Part shown: one piece after another, positions 29,680 to 38,035 of the stretch
How the letters are laid out: each line of letters begins with the position of its first letter
How positions within the stretch are numbered: the stretch's first letter is position 1
The notes under the pieces: generated by a model
What the model was told of the DNA's origin: nothing
Databases searched by the model: none
What the model saw: only the letters and a program-made list of their open reading frames with translations
Made by a program: the position numbers and the translations under genes
Assembly: GCA_030683705.1 (NCBI GenBank)
Contig: JAUXPP010000064.1
Coordinates: forward strand, 1-38,461
Direction: 5' to 3'
DNA length: 38,461 bases
Origin: Polaromonas sp.
Lineage (GTDB): Bacteria; Pseudomonadota; Gammaproteobacteria; Burkholderiales; Burkholderiaceae_C

Positions 29680-30481
29680 AGCGCCGGCTGATCACCACAC
29701 CACCGCCCGCGCCCGAGCTGTCATTGTTGGTGCCGCGCAGCAGGTTGTTGCTGGCGATGGTCAGGGTGTAGGTATCCGGGCTGTAATTGCCCGTGCCCTG
29801 CAGATAGACCGGGTTGCTGCCCTGGATCACCACCGTGTTGCCACGAATACTGACCGACACGTCCTGCCTGACCTTCTTGGAAATGCCCTGGTTGTTGGTG
29901 AACTCCAGCACCATCACACCCCGGCTGCCCGACTGCATGCGCAGGATGCCGTTGTAGGGGAATCCCGCCGATCCCGCATAGTCCACCAGCCACTCGCCCT
30001 GCATCTGGAACTCTGCTGGCGCCGCATCACGGGACCGGCTGTTGCTGCTGCTGTTGGCATTGTTGTTGTCACGCGAAGGCGCATCCTGCGCTGAAGAGGA
30101 CGCTGCCGCATCGCAGCCCCAGGCGCGCACCTTGCAACTCGAACCGCCCTTGGCCCGGCATTCCGACATGGCGCGCTGCTGCACCGCCCCGCTGGTCGCG
30201 CCGGTGCCCCATCCGTAAGCGTTGGACCCCCTGGCCTGGTCGGCCGCATAAGCAGCGCATTCGGCGCGGAAGCGCATCACCACGCTGCAATCCGCACCGC
30301 ATTCGCGCATCGCGCGCGCGTCGGCCTGGTCGATGCTGGGGTGGTTGAAGGAAAAGCCGTACTTTTCACCCTGCAGGGTGTCGATGGCGAGCGAGCCGGC
30401 GGCCATCGCCTGGCCGCCGCCCAAAGCGATCAGCAGCGCAAAAGCGAGTCTGGCTGCGGCCGTCTTGATGATGGAAATCAT
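29678..30481 (-). CDS. Secreted protein with DUF4189 domain
   Basis: A 267-residue exported protein. The signal peptide is residues 1-27 (cleavage after AMA). The DUF4189-like part (about 30-125) has the family pattern of repeated Ala-rich helices and paired cysteines: YGFSFNHPS, AMRECGADCSVVMRF, ECAAYAAD, AYGWGTGATSGAVQQRAMSEC and CKVRAWGC, in order. An Asn/Ser/Arg-rich linker (about 135-152) leads to a beta-rich C-terminal domain (GEWLVDYAGSAGFPYNGILR in pieces; VVIQGSNPVYLQGTGNYS). Function unknown. AAGGGA lies before the ATG. Confidence 0.82.
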   Translation of the reverse strand: MISIIKTAAARLAFALLIALGGGQAMAAGSLAIDTLQGEKYGFSFNHPSIDQADARAMRECGADCSVVMRFRAECAAYAADQARGSNAYGWGTGATSGAVQQRAMSECRAKGGSSCKVRAWGCDAAASSSAQDAPSRDNNNANSSSNSRSRDAAPAEFQMQGEWLVDYAGSAGFPYNGILRMQSGSRGVMVLEFTNNQGISKKVRQDVSVSIRGNTVVIQGSNPVYLQGTGNYSPDTYTLTIASNNLLRGTNNDSSGAGGGVVISRR

Positions 30482-30692
30482 GGTTGTTCCCTTGTTGGAG
30501 AAGTATTTTCAGGAATGGAAATATGCCAGGTCCCGCAGAGCTTGCGGCCACCCCGGACCTTCGAATTATGGACGTGCCGTTTGGCAAAAAGCGCTGGCCA
30601 CGGCCCATCAGCCCCCCATAAATATGGGATGGGGTTTGCCCGACAATGGGGACGGGACCCGCCCCGCAGCAACGCACCTCCCGAAAGCGCCC

Positions 30693-32507
30693 ATGCACAT
30701 CCTCTGGACCTACCTGCAACCGCACCGAAAACTGGCCCTGCTGGCACTGGTGCTGGCCGCGGCCAGCCAGGTGCTGGCGCTGGTCGACCCCATCATCTTC
30801 GGCAAGATCATCGACGGTTACGCCATCAACCGTGGCGACAAGACCGATGAGGAACGGGTCTCGGGTGTTCTGCAGCTGCTCGGGCTGGCGGTGGGCGTGG
30901 CGGTGTTGTCGCGCCTGGCCAAGGCGCTGCAGGAATACGTGACGCGCCTGATCGTGCAGAAGCTGGGCACACAGATCTTCAACGACGGTCTGCGCCAGGT
31001 CATGCGCCTGCGCTACCAGGAGTTCGAGGACCTGCGCAGCGGCGAGACCCTGTCGCTGCTGCAGAAGGTGCGCGCCGACAGCGAACGTTTCATCAATGCC
31101 TTCATCAACACCGTGTTTGCGTCGCTGGTGGGCATCACTTTCCTGTGCTGGTATGCGCTCACGCGCCACTGGATGCTGATACCGGTGTTCCTGATCGGCG
31201 TGCTGGTGCTGGGCGGGCTGACCGGCTTGCTGAGCCGCGAGATCAAGACGCAGCAGCGCTCCATCGTGCGCGAGACCAACCGCAACTCGGGCTTTATCTC
31301 GGAGTCGCTGCGCAACATCGAGCTGATCAAAAGCCTGGGCCTGACCTTCCCGGAGATCCGCCGGCTGCAGGCGCAAACCACCAAGATCTTCGGGCTCGAG
31401 ATGCAGAAGGTCAAACGCATCCGCCTGTTGTCCTTCCTGCAGGGCACGACCCTGAGCCTGCTCAAGCTGGCCGTGCTGTTTGCGCTGCTCTGGCTGATCT
31501 TCCGCGACGTGCTGAGCACCGGCGAGCTGATCGCCATGCAGTTCATCTCGGTGGCGATTTTTGCGCCGCTGCAGGAACTCGGCAACATCATCATTGCCTG
31601 GCGCGAGGCCGATGCTTCGCTGCTGAACTTCGCGGCGCTGATGGCCAAGCCGGTGGAGCGAAGGCCGGATTCCCCGGTCGCCGTCGGTCCGCTCACGGCC
31701 GTGCGTTTTGCCGATGTGAGTTTCAGCCACAAGGGCGCGGCCGACAAGGCCCTGGACGGCGTGTCCTTCGATGCCGGTCTCGGCGATACGATTGCCTTTG
31801 TCGGCCCCTCGGGTTCGGGCAAATCGACCCTCGTCAAGCTGCTGGTCGGGCTTTACACCCCCGCCAGCGGCGAGGTGTTCTACAACGACATCTCCACCGG
31901 CGACCTGCGCTACAACGAGGCGCGCCGGCAGATCGGCTTTGTGACACAGGAAACACATCTGTTCTCCGGGACGCTGCGCGAGAACATGCTGCTGGTCAAA
32001 CCCGATGCGACAGATGCCGAGATCGTCACCGCCATGCAGCAGGCCTCCTGCGCCTACCTGCTGGACAAATCGCCCGAGGGCCTGGACACCCCGGTCGGGG
32101 AAAGCGGCGTCAAGCTCTCGGGCGGCGAGCGCCAGCGCCTGTCGATTGCACGCGCCCTGCTGCGCCAGCCGCGTTTGCTGATTTTTGACGAGGCCACCTC
32201 GGCGCTGGACTCGCTGACCGAAGAACAGATCACCGCCACCGTGCGCCAGGTTTCAGCCGTCAGCACCCGCATCACGATACTGATCGCGCACCGGCTCTCG
32301 ACCATCATGCATGCCGACACCATCTTCGTACTGGAAAAAGGCCGCATTGTCGAAAGTGGTTCGCACGCCGCGCTGCTCGAGGTCAAGGGCCTGTACTACG
32401 CGATGTGGCGCCAGCAGATCGGCGAACGGCCCGGCGCGCCGCGCGAGCTGCCGGTGCTTGCCAGCGAGCCTGCGGTGCTTGCTGAAGTGGAGCGCATCGA
32501 TGTCTGA
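30693..32507 (+). CDS. ABC exporter half-transporter (membrane and ATPase domains fused)
   Basis: A 604-residue inner-membrane ABC transporter that should act as a dimer. The transmembrane domain covers about residues 1-310. The ATPase domain has Walker A GPSGSGKST (371-379), Q-loop VTQETHLFSG, signature LSGGERQRLSIARALL, Walker B LLIFDEATSALDS and switch His in AHRLSTI. The ATG at 30693 starts MHILWTYLQPHRK; the frame is open for 120 codons before it, but that part has no protein-like character and overlaps the neighbour. The ribosome-binding site is poor. Substrate may be a lipid, drug or peptide. A 77-residue gene overlaps its end by 8 bp. Confidence 0.92.
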   Translation: MHILWTYLQPHRKLALLALVLAAASQVLALVDPIIFGKIIDGYAINRGDKTDEERVSGVLQLLGLAVGVAVLSRLAKALQEYVTRLIVQKLGTQIFNDGLRQVMRLRYQEFEDLRSGETLSLLQKVRADSERFINAFINTVFASLVGITFLCWYALTRHWMLIPVFLIGVLVLGGLTGLLSREIKTQQRSIVRETNRNSGFISESLRNIELIKSLGLTFPEIRRLQAQTTKIFGLEMQKVKRIRLLSFLQGTTLSLLKLAVLFALLWLIFRDVLSTGELIAMQFISVAIFAPLQELGNIIIAWREADASLLNFAALMAKPVERRPDSPVAVGPLTAVRFADVSFSHKGAADKALDGVSFDAGLGDTIAFVGPSGSGKSTLVKLLVGLYTPASGEVFYNDISTGDLRYNEARRQIGFVTQETHLFSGTLRENMLLVKPDATDAEIVTAMQQASCAYLLDKSPEGLDTPVGESGVKLSGGERQRLSIARALLRQPRLLIFDEATSALDSLTEEQITATVRQVSAVSTRITILIAHRLSTIMHADTIFVLEKGRIVESGSHAALLEVKGLYYAMWRQQIGERPGAPRELPVLASEPAVLAEVERIDV

Positions 32508-32733
32508 GCTGCAACTTGAAGCCCTCAACGACGGCGTCTGGCGCGTGATCCACAGCCAGCACGGCCATGTCGGCAACCTCAAATTGATAGGCGGCGTCTG
32601 GAAGTTCAAGGCCATCGGTTACGGCCCCGGCGCTGAAGTGGTTCCGGGCGGCGGGCCGCTGACCGACCGCCACAACACCGTGTTGGCGGCGCCCGATGCA
32701 GCGCTGGTCAATGCGACGCTGACCTCGCCGTAA
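32500..32733 (+). CDS. Small conserved-type hypothetical protein, 77 residues
   Basis: Starts at the ATG at 32500, overlapping the last 8 bp of the ABC exporter gene in another frame, so it is probably translationally coupled. The sequence MSELQLEALNDGVWRVIHSQ, then GHVGNLKLIGGVWKFKAIG and GGGPLTDRHNTVL looks like a compact beta-rich domain without signal peptide or membrane helix. I do not recognise a named family. It may be an accessory to the transporter or an unrelated housekeeping protein. Confidence 0.75.
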   Translation: MSELQLEALNDGVWRVIHSQHGHVGNLKLIGGVWKFKAIGYGPGAEVVPGGGPLTDRHNTVLAAPDAALVNATLTSP

Positions 32734-32753
32734 AAATCCTGTCCAATAGCGCC

Positions 32754-32975
32754 ATGGAACCCAGCAACACATCAAACCAGCGCCTGACCGAGCTCGAGAT
32801 CAAGGCCTCGTTCACCGAAGACCTGCTCGACAAACTGGACGCTGTCATCGTGCGCCAGCAGCAACAAATCGACGCCCTGATCCGCGAGATCGCTGTTTTG
32901 AAGCAGCAGGCGCCGGCGGAGGGCGGGATCACAACGGCGCGCAGTTTGCGCGATGACTTGCCGCCGCATTTTTGA
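32754..32975 (+). CDS. slyX: SlyX-like coiled-coil protein
   Basis: A 73-residue protein of the SlyX family. The middle (about residues 9-52) is a heptad-patterned coiled coil rich in Leu, Ile and Gln: RLTELEIKASFTEDLLDKLD, then a QQQQ run and LIREIAVLKQQ. The C-terminus ends DDLPPHF, close to the PPHY-type ending common to SlyX proteins. Its function is unknown in any organism. It follows the 77-residue gene by 20 bp and is probably in the same transcript. Confidence 0.9.
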   Translation: MEPSNTSNQRLTELEIKASFTEDLLDKLDAVIVRQQQQIDALIREIAVLKQQAPAEGGITTARSLRDDLPPHF

Positions 32976-33001
32976 GACTTAGGCGTCTTACATCCTTTGC
33001 C

Positions 33002-33466
33002 ATGCAAACAGACAGCTGCAGCACTGATATTTCTCGTCAGCGAATGACCTGGCTGGATCGAGCAATAAGCCAGGAGGGTTGCGTGCGCAATGGCATGATG
33101 CTGAGCACGCAAGGTCTTCTCCTTCTTCGTGACATTGAGAGGGCTTTCTGCGCCGGCGCATGGCTGTCGGTTGTCGTCTTGGCATACGCGGTTGTGGACG
33201 CAACGCTTCGCGATGTAGCTACGGGCGACTACAAGAGCAAAGCCGCGGATTTGTACGGATCGAACCCCGACCTTGACTGGCTACGAACGCTGCGAAATGA
33301 AATTGTTCATGTCTCCCCTCCGGGAAGCCCCTCTGGGTTGTGGAAGCTGCCGGCAACGGATCTTTCCGCATGTCATGAAGCTCTTGAGCATGAGGCACAA
33401 CGAGCCGTTGCACTGGCGTACCGCCAAGTGTTCGCCCAGCAGGCCGGTGCCCAACCACGTCCTTGA
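33002..33466 (+). CDS. Hypothetical protein with HEPN-like RNxxxH motif
   Basis: A helical protein of up to 154 residues with no signal peptide. WLRTLRNEIVHVSPP contains Arg98-Asn99 and His103, the Rx4H pattern of HEPN domains, which in many families is a ribonuclease site. Helices before it (GLLLLRDIERAFCAGAWLSV in pieces) fit a four-helix HEPN bundle. No antitoxin or nucleotidyltransferase partner is adjacent, so a toxin role is not supported by context. Base composition is visibly less GC-biased than its neighbours, suggesting later acquisition. The start is uncertain: ATG at 33002 and 33044 lack good sites, whereas GTG at 33083 has AGGAGG five bases upstream. Confidence 0.65.
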   Translation: MQTDSCSTDISRQRMTWLDRAISQEGCVRNGMMLSTQGLLLLRDIERAFCAGAWLSVVVLAYAVVDATLRDVATGDYKSKAADLYGSNPDLDWLRTLRNEIVHVSPPGSPSGLWKLPATDLSACHEALEHEAQRAVALAYRQVFAQQAGAQPRP

Positions 33467-33522
33467 GCGGACGTGCGTTCGACCCGGCGATTACCTTGAG
33501 TATTAGTTTCCCCAAAGAAAAC

Positions 33523-33954
33523 ATGCCAATTACTTGGACCGACCAGCTAACCGACATCGACTGGCACGAACTCTCTGCGCTGTATGCCGCGGCGCCCCTG
33601 GGCAACAAGAGCCCCGCCAGCCTGCAAACTGTCTTCACCAACAGCATGTTCCGCTGCTTCGTCCGCGAAAACGGCCAGCTTGTCGGCGTGGGACGCGTGC
33701 TGGCTGACGGCGTGGACTGCGCTTATATCTGCGACATCGCCGTCCTGCCCAGCCACCAGGGCACGGGGCTGGGCAAGCAGATCGTCAGCCACCTGGTGGA
33801 CCTGTCGCGCGGCCACCGCAAGATCATTCTTTATGCAGTGCCGGGCAAGGAAGGTTTTTACCGCAAGCTGGGTTTCAAACGCATGACGACGGCCATGGCA
33901 ATCTTTGATGACCAGGCCGGGGCGCTGGCGCGGGGTTACATCAGCGAGACCTGA
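33523..33954 (+). CDS. GNAT-family N-acetyltransferase
   Basis: A 143-residue acetyl-CoA-dependent acetyltransferase. Motif A is complete: YICDIAVLPSHQGTGLGKQI, with Gln-Gly-Thr-Gly-Leu-Gly forming the pyrophosphate loop. Motif B is seen in ILYAVPGKEGFYRKLGFKRM. The fold start MPITWTDQLTDIDWHEL fits small bacterial GNATs. ATG at 33523 is chosen; the frame is open a little further upstream, overlapping the preceding gene. Acceptor substrate unknown. A seven-base stem ATGGCGG/CCGCCAT at 33962-33982 just after the gene could help termination but lacks a T-run. Confidence 0.87.
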   Translation: MPITWTDQLTDIDWHELSALYAAAPLGNKSPASLQTVFTNSMFRCFVRENGQLVGVGRVLADGVDCAYICDIAVLPSHQGTGLGKQIVSHLVDLSRGHRKIILYAVPGKEGFYRKLGFKRMTTAMAIFDDQAGALARGYISET

Positions 33955-34006
33955 GGGATGGATGGCGGATCAGGCCCGCCATGACAGACCACACAGCGCA
34001 GTTTGA

Positions 34007-34065
34007 GCATCAAATCGGCCATCAGCCCTTTGTTCACAAGCGTAAGCAGCTATTGATTCGATAGC
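34007..34065 (-). repeat. 59-bp interspersed repeat, copy 6 (intergenic)
   Basis: On the minus strand GCTATCGAATCAATAGC (stem GCTAT/ATAGC), then TGCTTACGCTTG, ending GGCCGATTTGATGC. It has exactly the same length as the copy at 34679-34737 and shares both ends with it. Confidence 0.85.
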
Positions 34066-34209
34066 GTTCGCAGCTGACTGGCAAGTGATGCCCTCAGCCA
34101 CGCCGCCGGTTTCCAGCTGGAAATACGGCGCCGCTAGCCCGTTCGGGCGATGCGCCACCCTGCCCCGCCTGCCTAGACTCGGTCATCTCAACTTGCCTGG
34201 GGGAACATC

Positions 34210-34653
34210 ATGCGCATACGGACTCTGGTTTTCGCAGCCCTTGTTTTGCTGGCGTCGCTGCCGGCGCTGGCGCTCCAGCCTGGTGACGCAGGCACCTACC
34301 TGGTCGTCAACGTCCAGGGGCAGATCACGCCCAAAGCCTTTCGCATGGTGCAAGGCGCCAACCAGTGGTCGCTGGAAGAGCGCAAGCCCGACGGTTCCTG
34401 GGCCAGCGTCACCTGCGAGACAGAATGCGTCTTGCGGGACTCCAGCGAGGCCGACATCCAGCGTTTCTTCCCGGCTGCCACCCTGGCCCAGATCACGCCG
34501 GACTGCGTCCACAACCTGGCGTTTGCCTTCTGCGGCTATTCGCTGAAGACGAATGCGCTTTTCCGGGGCTATGTGTTCGTGGCGATGATCGCCAACCCGC
34601 CGGTGAGCCTGCGGCTGGCGCGGGTCATGCCGGACGCCAAACCCGGTTCATGA
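34210..34653 (+). CDS. Small secreted hypothetical protein
   Basis: A 147-residue exported protein with a clear signal peptide (MRIRTLVFAALVLLASLPAL, cleavage after ALA near residue 21). The mature part begins LQPGDAGTYLVVNVQG and has four cysteines, two in TCETECVL and two around DCVHNLAFAFCGY, likely paired as disulfides in the periplasm. A C-terminal hydrophobic strand region follows (YVFVAMIANPPVSLRLARVM). A GGGGGA site lies before the ATG. I do not recognise the family. It stands between two repeat copies. Confidence 0.75.
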   Translation: MRIRTLVFAALVLLASLPALALQPGDAGTYLVVNVQGQITPKAFRMVQGANQWSLEERKPDGSWASVTCETECVLRDSSEADIQRFFPAATLAQITPDCVHNLAFAFCGYSLKTNALFRGYVFVAMIANPPVSLRLARVMPDAKPGS

Positions 34654-34678
34654 GCCGCCGGCCCGACCCCGGCTCGAT

Positions 34679-34737
34679 GCATCAAATCAGCCTGCAGCGC
34701 TTGTCCGGCAAGCGTGAGCAGCTATCTATTCAATAGC
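34679..34737 (-). repeat. 59-bp interspersed repeat, copy 7 (3' end of hydrolase gene)
   Basis: The best-formed copy. On the minus strand stem 1 is GCTAT/ATAGC in GCTATTGAATAGATAGC, stem 2 is CGCTTG/CAAGCG around CCGGA, and the end is GGCTGATTTGATGC. Its first bases encode the last residues and the stop codon of the hydrolase gene. Confidence 0.85.
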
Positions 34738-35613
34738 AAGCGCGGCCCGGCTGGCCGCCATCACGAATGCCGCCACGCGCTCGAGCTGATCGGGCACATT
34801 GAGCGCCGGGGCATGGCCGCAGCCTTCGATTTCAACCACTTCCGTGAGCCGCTGTGCGCCCGGGCCGCGTGTCAGCATTTCGGCCGTGGTTTCGCGCAGC
34901 ACCAGGTCGGAGTCGGCGCCGCGCAGGCACAAGACAGGAATGGACAGCGCGTCGTAGTGGTCCCAGATCAGGTAGTCGTCGGGGTGATGCGTGAACTGCT
35001 GCACCATGGCCGGGTCGTAATGTGTGGTGACCTGGCCATTCGGCAGGCGGCGCGTCGAGGTCTCGGTCAGGCGCCGCCACTGCGCGTCGCTGAGCCAGCC
35101 GTAGGGCTTGTAGACCTGGCGCAAAAAGGCTTCGAGCTCTCGCACGGTGTCGAAAGCCGGCGGGTTGCCGGCGTAGGAGCGTATGCGCGCGACCGCGGCG
35201 TCGGAAATCCGCGGCGCCGTGTCGTTGAGCACCAGGCTGCGGATGCGCGGCTTCAGGCTGGGCTCGAACAGGCCCGACGCACAGACCATGCCGATGGCGC
35301 CGCCCATGGAGGTGCCGACCCAGTGCGCGCTGTCTATGCCCAACTGGTCGAACAGCGACGCAGCAATGCGCGCGTAAAACGACAGCTGGTACTCGTTGGC
35401 CGGGTCCGGGCTCCACTGGCTCAGGCCGCGGCCAATCGTGTCGGGGCAGATCACCCGGTAGCGCGTGCTCAGGTAAGCGGCCAGTTCGTCCATGTCGCGC
35501 CCGGTGCGCGCCAGGCCATGCCAGGCGATCACGGTGTCGGCGTGCTGCGAACCCCATTCGGTGTAATGGATTTCGCGGCCGGCGCAGTTGATGTAATGCG
35601 ACGTGAAGGACAT
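34726..35613 (-). CDS. Alpha/beta-fold hydrolase
   Basis: A 295-residue soluble hydrolase. Nucleophile Ser102 is in VGTSMGGAIG, the oxyanion segment is AWHGLARTGRD, the acid is probably in LRGADSDLVL, and the catalytic His267 is in GCGHAPALN. PDTIGRGLSQW follows the third strand, as in esterases and C-C hydrolases. The gene begins 45 bp after the stop of the periplasmic binding-protein gene on the same strand, so it may be in the liv-type operon and act on the imported compound or on an ester of it (inference). The last residues LAIE and stop come from repeat copy 7. Substrate not predictable. Confidence 0.87.
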   Translation of the reverse strand: MSFTSHYINCAGREIHYTEWGSQHADTVIAWHGLARTGRDMDELAAYLSTRYRVICPDTIGRGLSQWSPDPANEYQLSFYARIAASLFDQLGIDSAHWVGTSMGGAIGMVCASGLFEPSLKPRIRSLVLNDTAPRISDAAVARIRSYAGNPPAFDTVRELEAFLRQVYKPYGWLSDAQWRRLTETSTRRLPNGQVTTHYDPAMVQQFTHHPDDYLIWDHYDALSIPVLCLRGADSDLVLRETTAEMLTRGPGAQRLTEVVEIEGCGHAPALNVPDQLERVAAFVMAASRAALAIE

Positions 35614-35658
35614 GGAATGGACTCTCTGTGATCTGTGGTTTTGAGTACCGCGGCGGCG

Positions 35659-36813
35659 CTACTTCAGCAGCTTGCCGGTGCTGCCGATCACCGTCACCTC
35701 GACATAACGCGAGCCGATGCGGTTGACGGGCGAATAATTGACAGTGACGCCCCCGGTGTCATAACTGTTCATGCCTTCCAGGGCCTTGACGACCCTGGCC
35801 CGCGTCGGGTTCGGGCCGGCGCGGCGCAGGGCTTCGACCAGCACCTTGGCGCCGACGAACTCCTCGAAGCTGGTGTAGTTGACGAGCTCCTTGGGCGCAT
35901 ATTTCTTCAGCAGCGCCTGGTACTCGCGCACCACCGGTGTGTTGGGCATGTAGGGGTAAGGCACCACCTGGCTGATGCCCAGGCCGTGCGCGTTTTTCAG
36001 GCCGGCCAGTTTGACCAGCTCGGCCGGATCCACCACCGAGATGTTGTAGAGCTGCGCGCCGCCGCCGGTTTCGCGGTACAGCTTCACAAACGCCGCCGTG
36101 GATTTGTTGACCGAAATCATGATCACGGCCTGCGCGTCCGAGGCCTTGATCTTCTTCACCGCCTCTTCGACCTTGTCGGTGTTGCGCTCGTAACCGGCAG
36201 CGACCGAGAGCTTCAGGTTGCGCTTGGCCAGCGCCTTCTCGACGCCGAGCAAGCCGGCCTTGCCGAAGCCGTCGTCCTGGTACATCACGGCGATGCGGCT
36301 CATGCCCAGCGTCGTGACCTGCTGCACCATGTGTTCGGTCTCGTCGGCATAACCGGCGCGCACATGGAAGATCCACGGATTGAAGGGGTTGCGCAGCGAC
36401 TCGCCGCCGGTGTAGGGCGCGACCAGCGCGGCGCCGCCGACGTCGAGCACACCGTCGGTCAGCAACTGGGTGACATTGGCGGTGCCGGCAAAACCGAACA
36501 GCGCCACCACCTCGGGCTTGGCCAGCATCTCGCGCGTCAGGCGCACGGTCTCGGCCACCTTGTAGCCGTCGTCCACCACTTCGTGGCGGATCTTCGCGCC
36601 ATGGATGCCGCCGGTCGCATTGATGTGCTCGAAGTAGATTTTTCCGCCAACCACCATCTGGTGGCCGGTGCTGGCCAGAACGCCCGACAGCGGCGCCACC
36701 TGGCCGATCACCAGGTCGGCGGCCGACACCAGCCCGCCTGCCGCGCTCAAGCTCAGTGCGAGCAGCGCGGCCCGCGTCTGTCGCCCCCAACGTCCCAAAG
36801 TTTTCTTCGTCAT
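35659..36813 (-). CDS. Branched-chain-amino-acid-type ABC transporter substrate-binding protein
   Basis: A 384-residue periplasmic binding protein of the LivJ/LivK (type I, Peripla_BP_6) class. The signal peptide ends near residue 31 (VSA). The mature start DLVIGQVAPLSGVLASTG is typical, as are GGIHGAKIRHEVVDDGY, ALFGFAGTANV and YTSFEEFVGAKVLVEALRRA in order. AGGAG lies before the ATG. It lies 43 bp after livM. Ligand specificity is uncertain: proteins of this class also bind amides, aromatic acids and other small carboxylates. Confidence 0.93.
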   Translation of the reverse strand: MTKKTLGRWGRQTRAALLALSLSAAGGLVSAADLVIGQVAPLSGVLASTGHQMVVGGKIYFEHINATGGIHGAKIRHEVVDDGYKVAETVRLTREMLAKPEVVALFGFAGTANVTQLLTDGVLDVGGAALVAPYTGGESLRNPFNPWIFHVRAGYADETEHMVQQVTTLGMSRIAVMYQDDGFGKAGLLGVEKALAKRNLKLSVAAGYERNTDKVEEAVKKIKASDAQAVIMISVNKSTAAFVKLYRETGGGAQLYNISVVDPAELVKLAGLKNAHGLGISQVVPYPYMPNTPVVREYQALLKKYAPKELVNYTSFEEFVGAKVLVEALRRAGPNPTRARVVKALEGMNSYDTGGVTVNYSPVNRIGSRYVEVTVIGSTGKLLK

Positions 36814-36856
36814 GGTTTGTCTCCTGCTTGTTATTGCCTGGGTTCAGGCTTTTTGT

Positions 36857-37930
36857 CTACGACAGACTCGATAGGCGCGCGGCACGCAGCCGCCCCACCA
36901 CACCGGTGGGAAAGTAATAAACCGACAACACAAACAGCAGGCCCAGCCAGAGCAGCCAGCGATCCGGGGAAAGCAGTGCCGCCAGCCAGGGCAGGCCGGC
37001 GGCGGCCTCGCTGGCCAGGCGCAGCAGGTCCTGCAGGTAGCTCTGCGCCACCAGGAATAGCGCCGCGCCTATGGCTGCGCCGTAAATCGTGCCCATGCCG
37101 CCGATCACGACGATCAGCAACACGTCGATCATGATTTCGAAGGACAGCGAGGTGTCCGGCCCGTTGTAGCGCAGCCAGAGCGCCAGCATGGCGCCGGCCA
37201 TGGTCGCAAACAGCGCCGACAACACGCTGGAGGTGGTGCGGTAAACCACCACGCGGTAACCGATGGCCTCGGCGCGGAACTCGTTTTCGCGGATCGCCTG
37301 CAGCACGCGGCCGAAGGGCGAGTTGACGATGCGCAGCAGGCTGAGCAGCAGCACCAGCGTGACCACAAACAGCAGGTAGTAGGTCAGCAGGCGCCCGTCG
37401 ATGGACACACCGAGAAAGGGCTGCTCGAAAAACTCCATGCTGGGCGACAGCAGCTCAGGCACCTTGAAGCTCAGGCCGTCTTCGCCACCGGTGATTTCCG
37501 ACAACTGCGAAGCCAGGGTCTGGAAGGCCGAGGCCACCGCCAGCGTGATCATGGCAAAAAAGATGGCCTTGACCCGCAGCGAAAACAGCCCCACCAGCAG
37601 CGACAGCACAAAGGACAGAGCCAGCGACGACGCCAGCCCGACGGCCAGCGCCTCCCAGGTCGGGCCCAGGCGTGTGGTCGCCACCGCGATGCCATAAGCG
37701 CCAATGCCGAAAAACATGGTGTGCGCAAAACTGACGATGCCCGTGTAACCCAGCAGCAGGTCGAAGCTGGCGACCAGCACAATAAACACGAGTATCTTGG
37801 CGGCGACGCTGAGCGCCTTGACACCCGGGAAGATGAACGGTGCAAAGGCCAGGGCCAGCAGCAGGCCGACCAGGATGACCGCCAGCACGCGGCTGCGCGG
37901 GAAGTCGTTGGAAAGAAGTCGCGTTAGCAT
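36857..37930 (-). CDS. livM: Branched-chain-amino-acid-type ABC permease LivM
   Basis: A 357-residue inner-membrane permease with about ten hydrophobic segments. LLLGYTGIVSFAHTMFFGIGAYG is the LivM/LivH signature (shown here in one piece with its neighbours), and GRVLQAIRENEFRAEAIGY is the ATPase-coupling loop. FEIMIDVLLIVVIGGMGTIY and DRWLLWLGLLFVLSVYYFPT close the protein. The ATG at 37930 has GGGA upstream, contributed partly by the inverted repeat at 37940-38010. LivG and LivF ATPases are not in the window and may lie beyond its right edge. Confidence 0.94.
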   Translation of the reverse strand: MLTRLLSNDFPRSRVLAVILVGLLLALAFAPFIFPGVKALSVAAKILVFIVLVASFDLLLGYTGIVSFAHTMFFGIGAYGIAVATTRLGPTWEALAVGLASSLALSFVLSLLVGLFSLRVKAIFFAMITLAVASAFQTLASQLSEITGGEDGLSFKVPELLSPSMEFFEQPFLGVSIDGRLLTYYLLFVVTLVLLLSLLRIVNSPFGRVLQAIRENEFRAEAIGYRVVVYRTTSSVLSALFATMAGAMLALWLRYNGPDTSLSFEIMIDVLLIVVIGGMGTIYGAAIGAALFLVAQSYLQDLLRLASEAAAGLPWLAALLSPDRWLLWLGLLFVLSVYYFPTGVVGRLRAARLSSLS

Positions 37931-37939
37931 GTGATTTCC

Positions 37940-38010
37940 CGTTCGCCCTGAGCTTGTCGAAGGGCATTCGTGGTTTGCTGCGTGGGCTTCGACAGGCTCA
38001 GCCCGAACGG
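37940..38010. repeat. Inverted pair of short repeats between livH and livM
   Basis: CGTTCGCCCTGAGCTTGTCG (37940 on) and the reverse complement of the right arm (37986-38010) agree at about 22 of 25 positions. Each arm also folds on itself (GCCCT/AGGGC and GGGCT/AGCCC). I know closely similar sequences as common intergenic repeats in GC-rich proteobacteria. It may stabilise or attenuate the liv transcript between the two permease genes. Confidence 0.75.
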
Positions 38011-38035
38011 ATAAACGGTTTTCATGGCGTCATCC

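Noticed and set aside
32581..32600. AAATTGATAG in the 77-residue gene as an eighth copy of the 59-bp repeat
   Set aside because: The match stops after ten bases (GCGGCG instead of CTGC) and neither the stems nor the end block are present.
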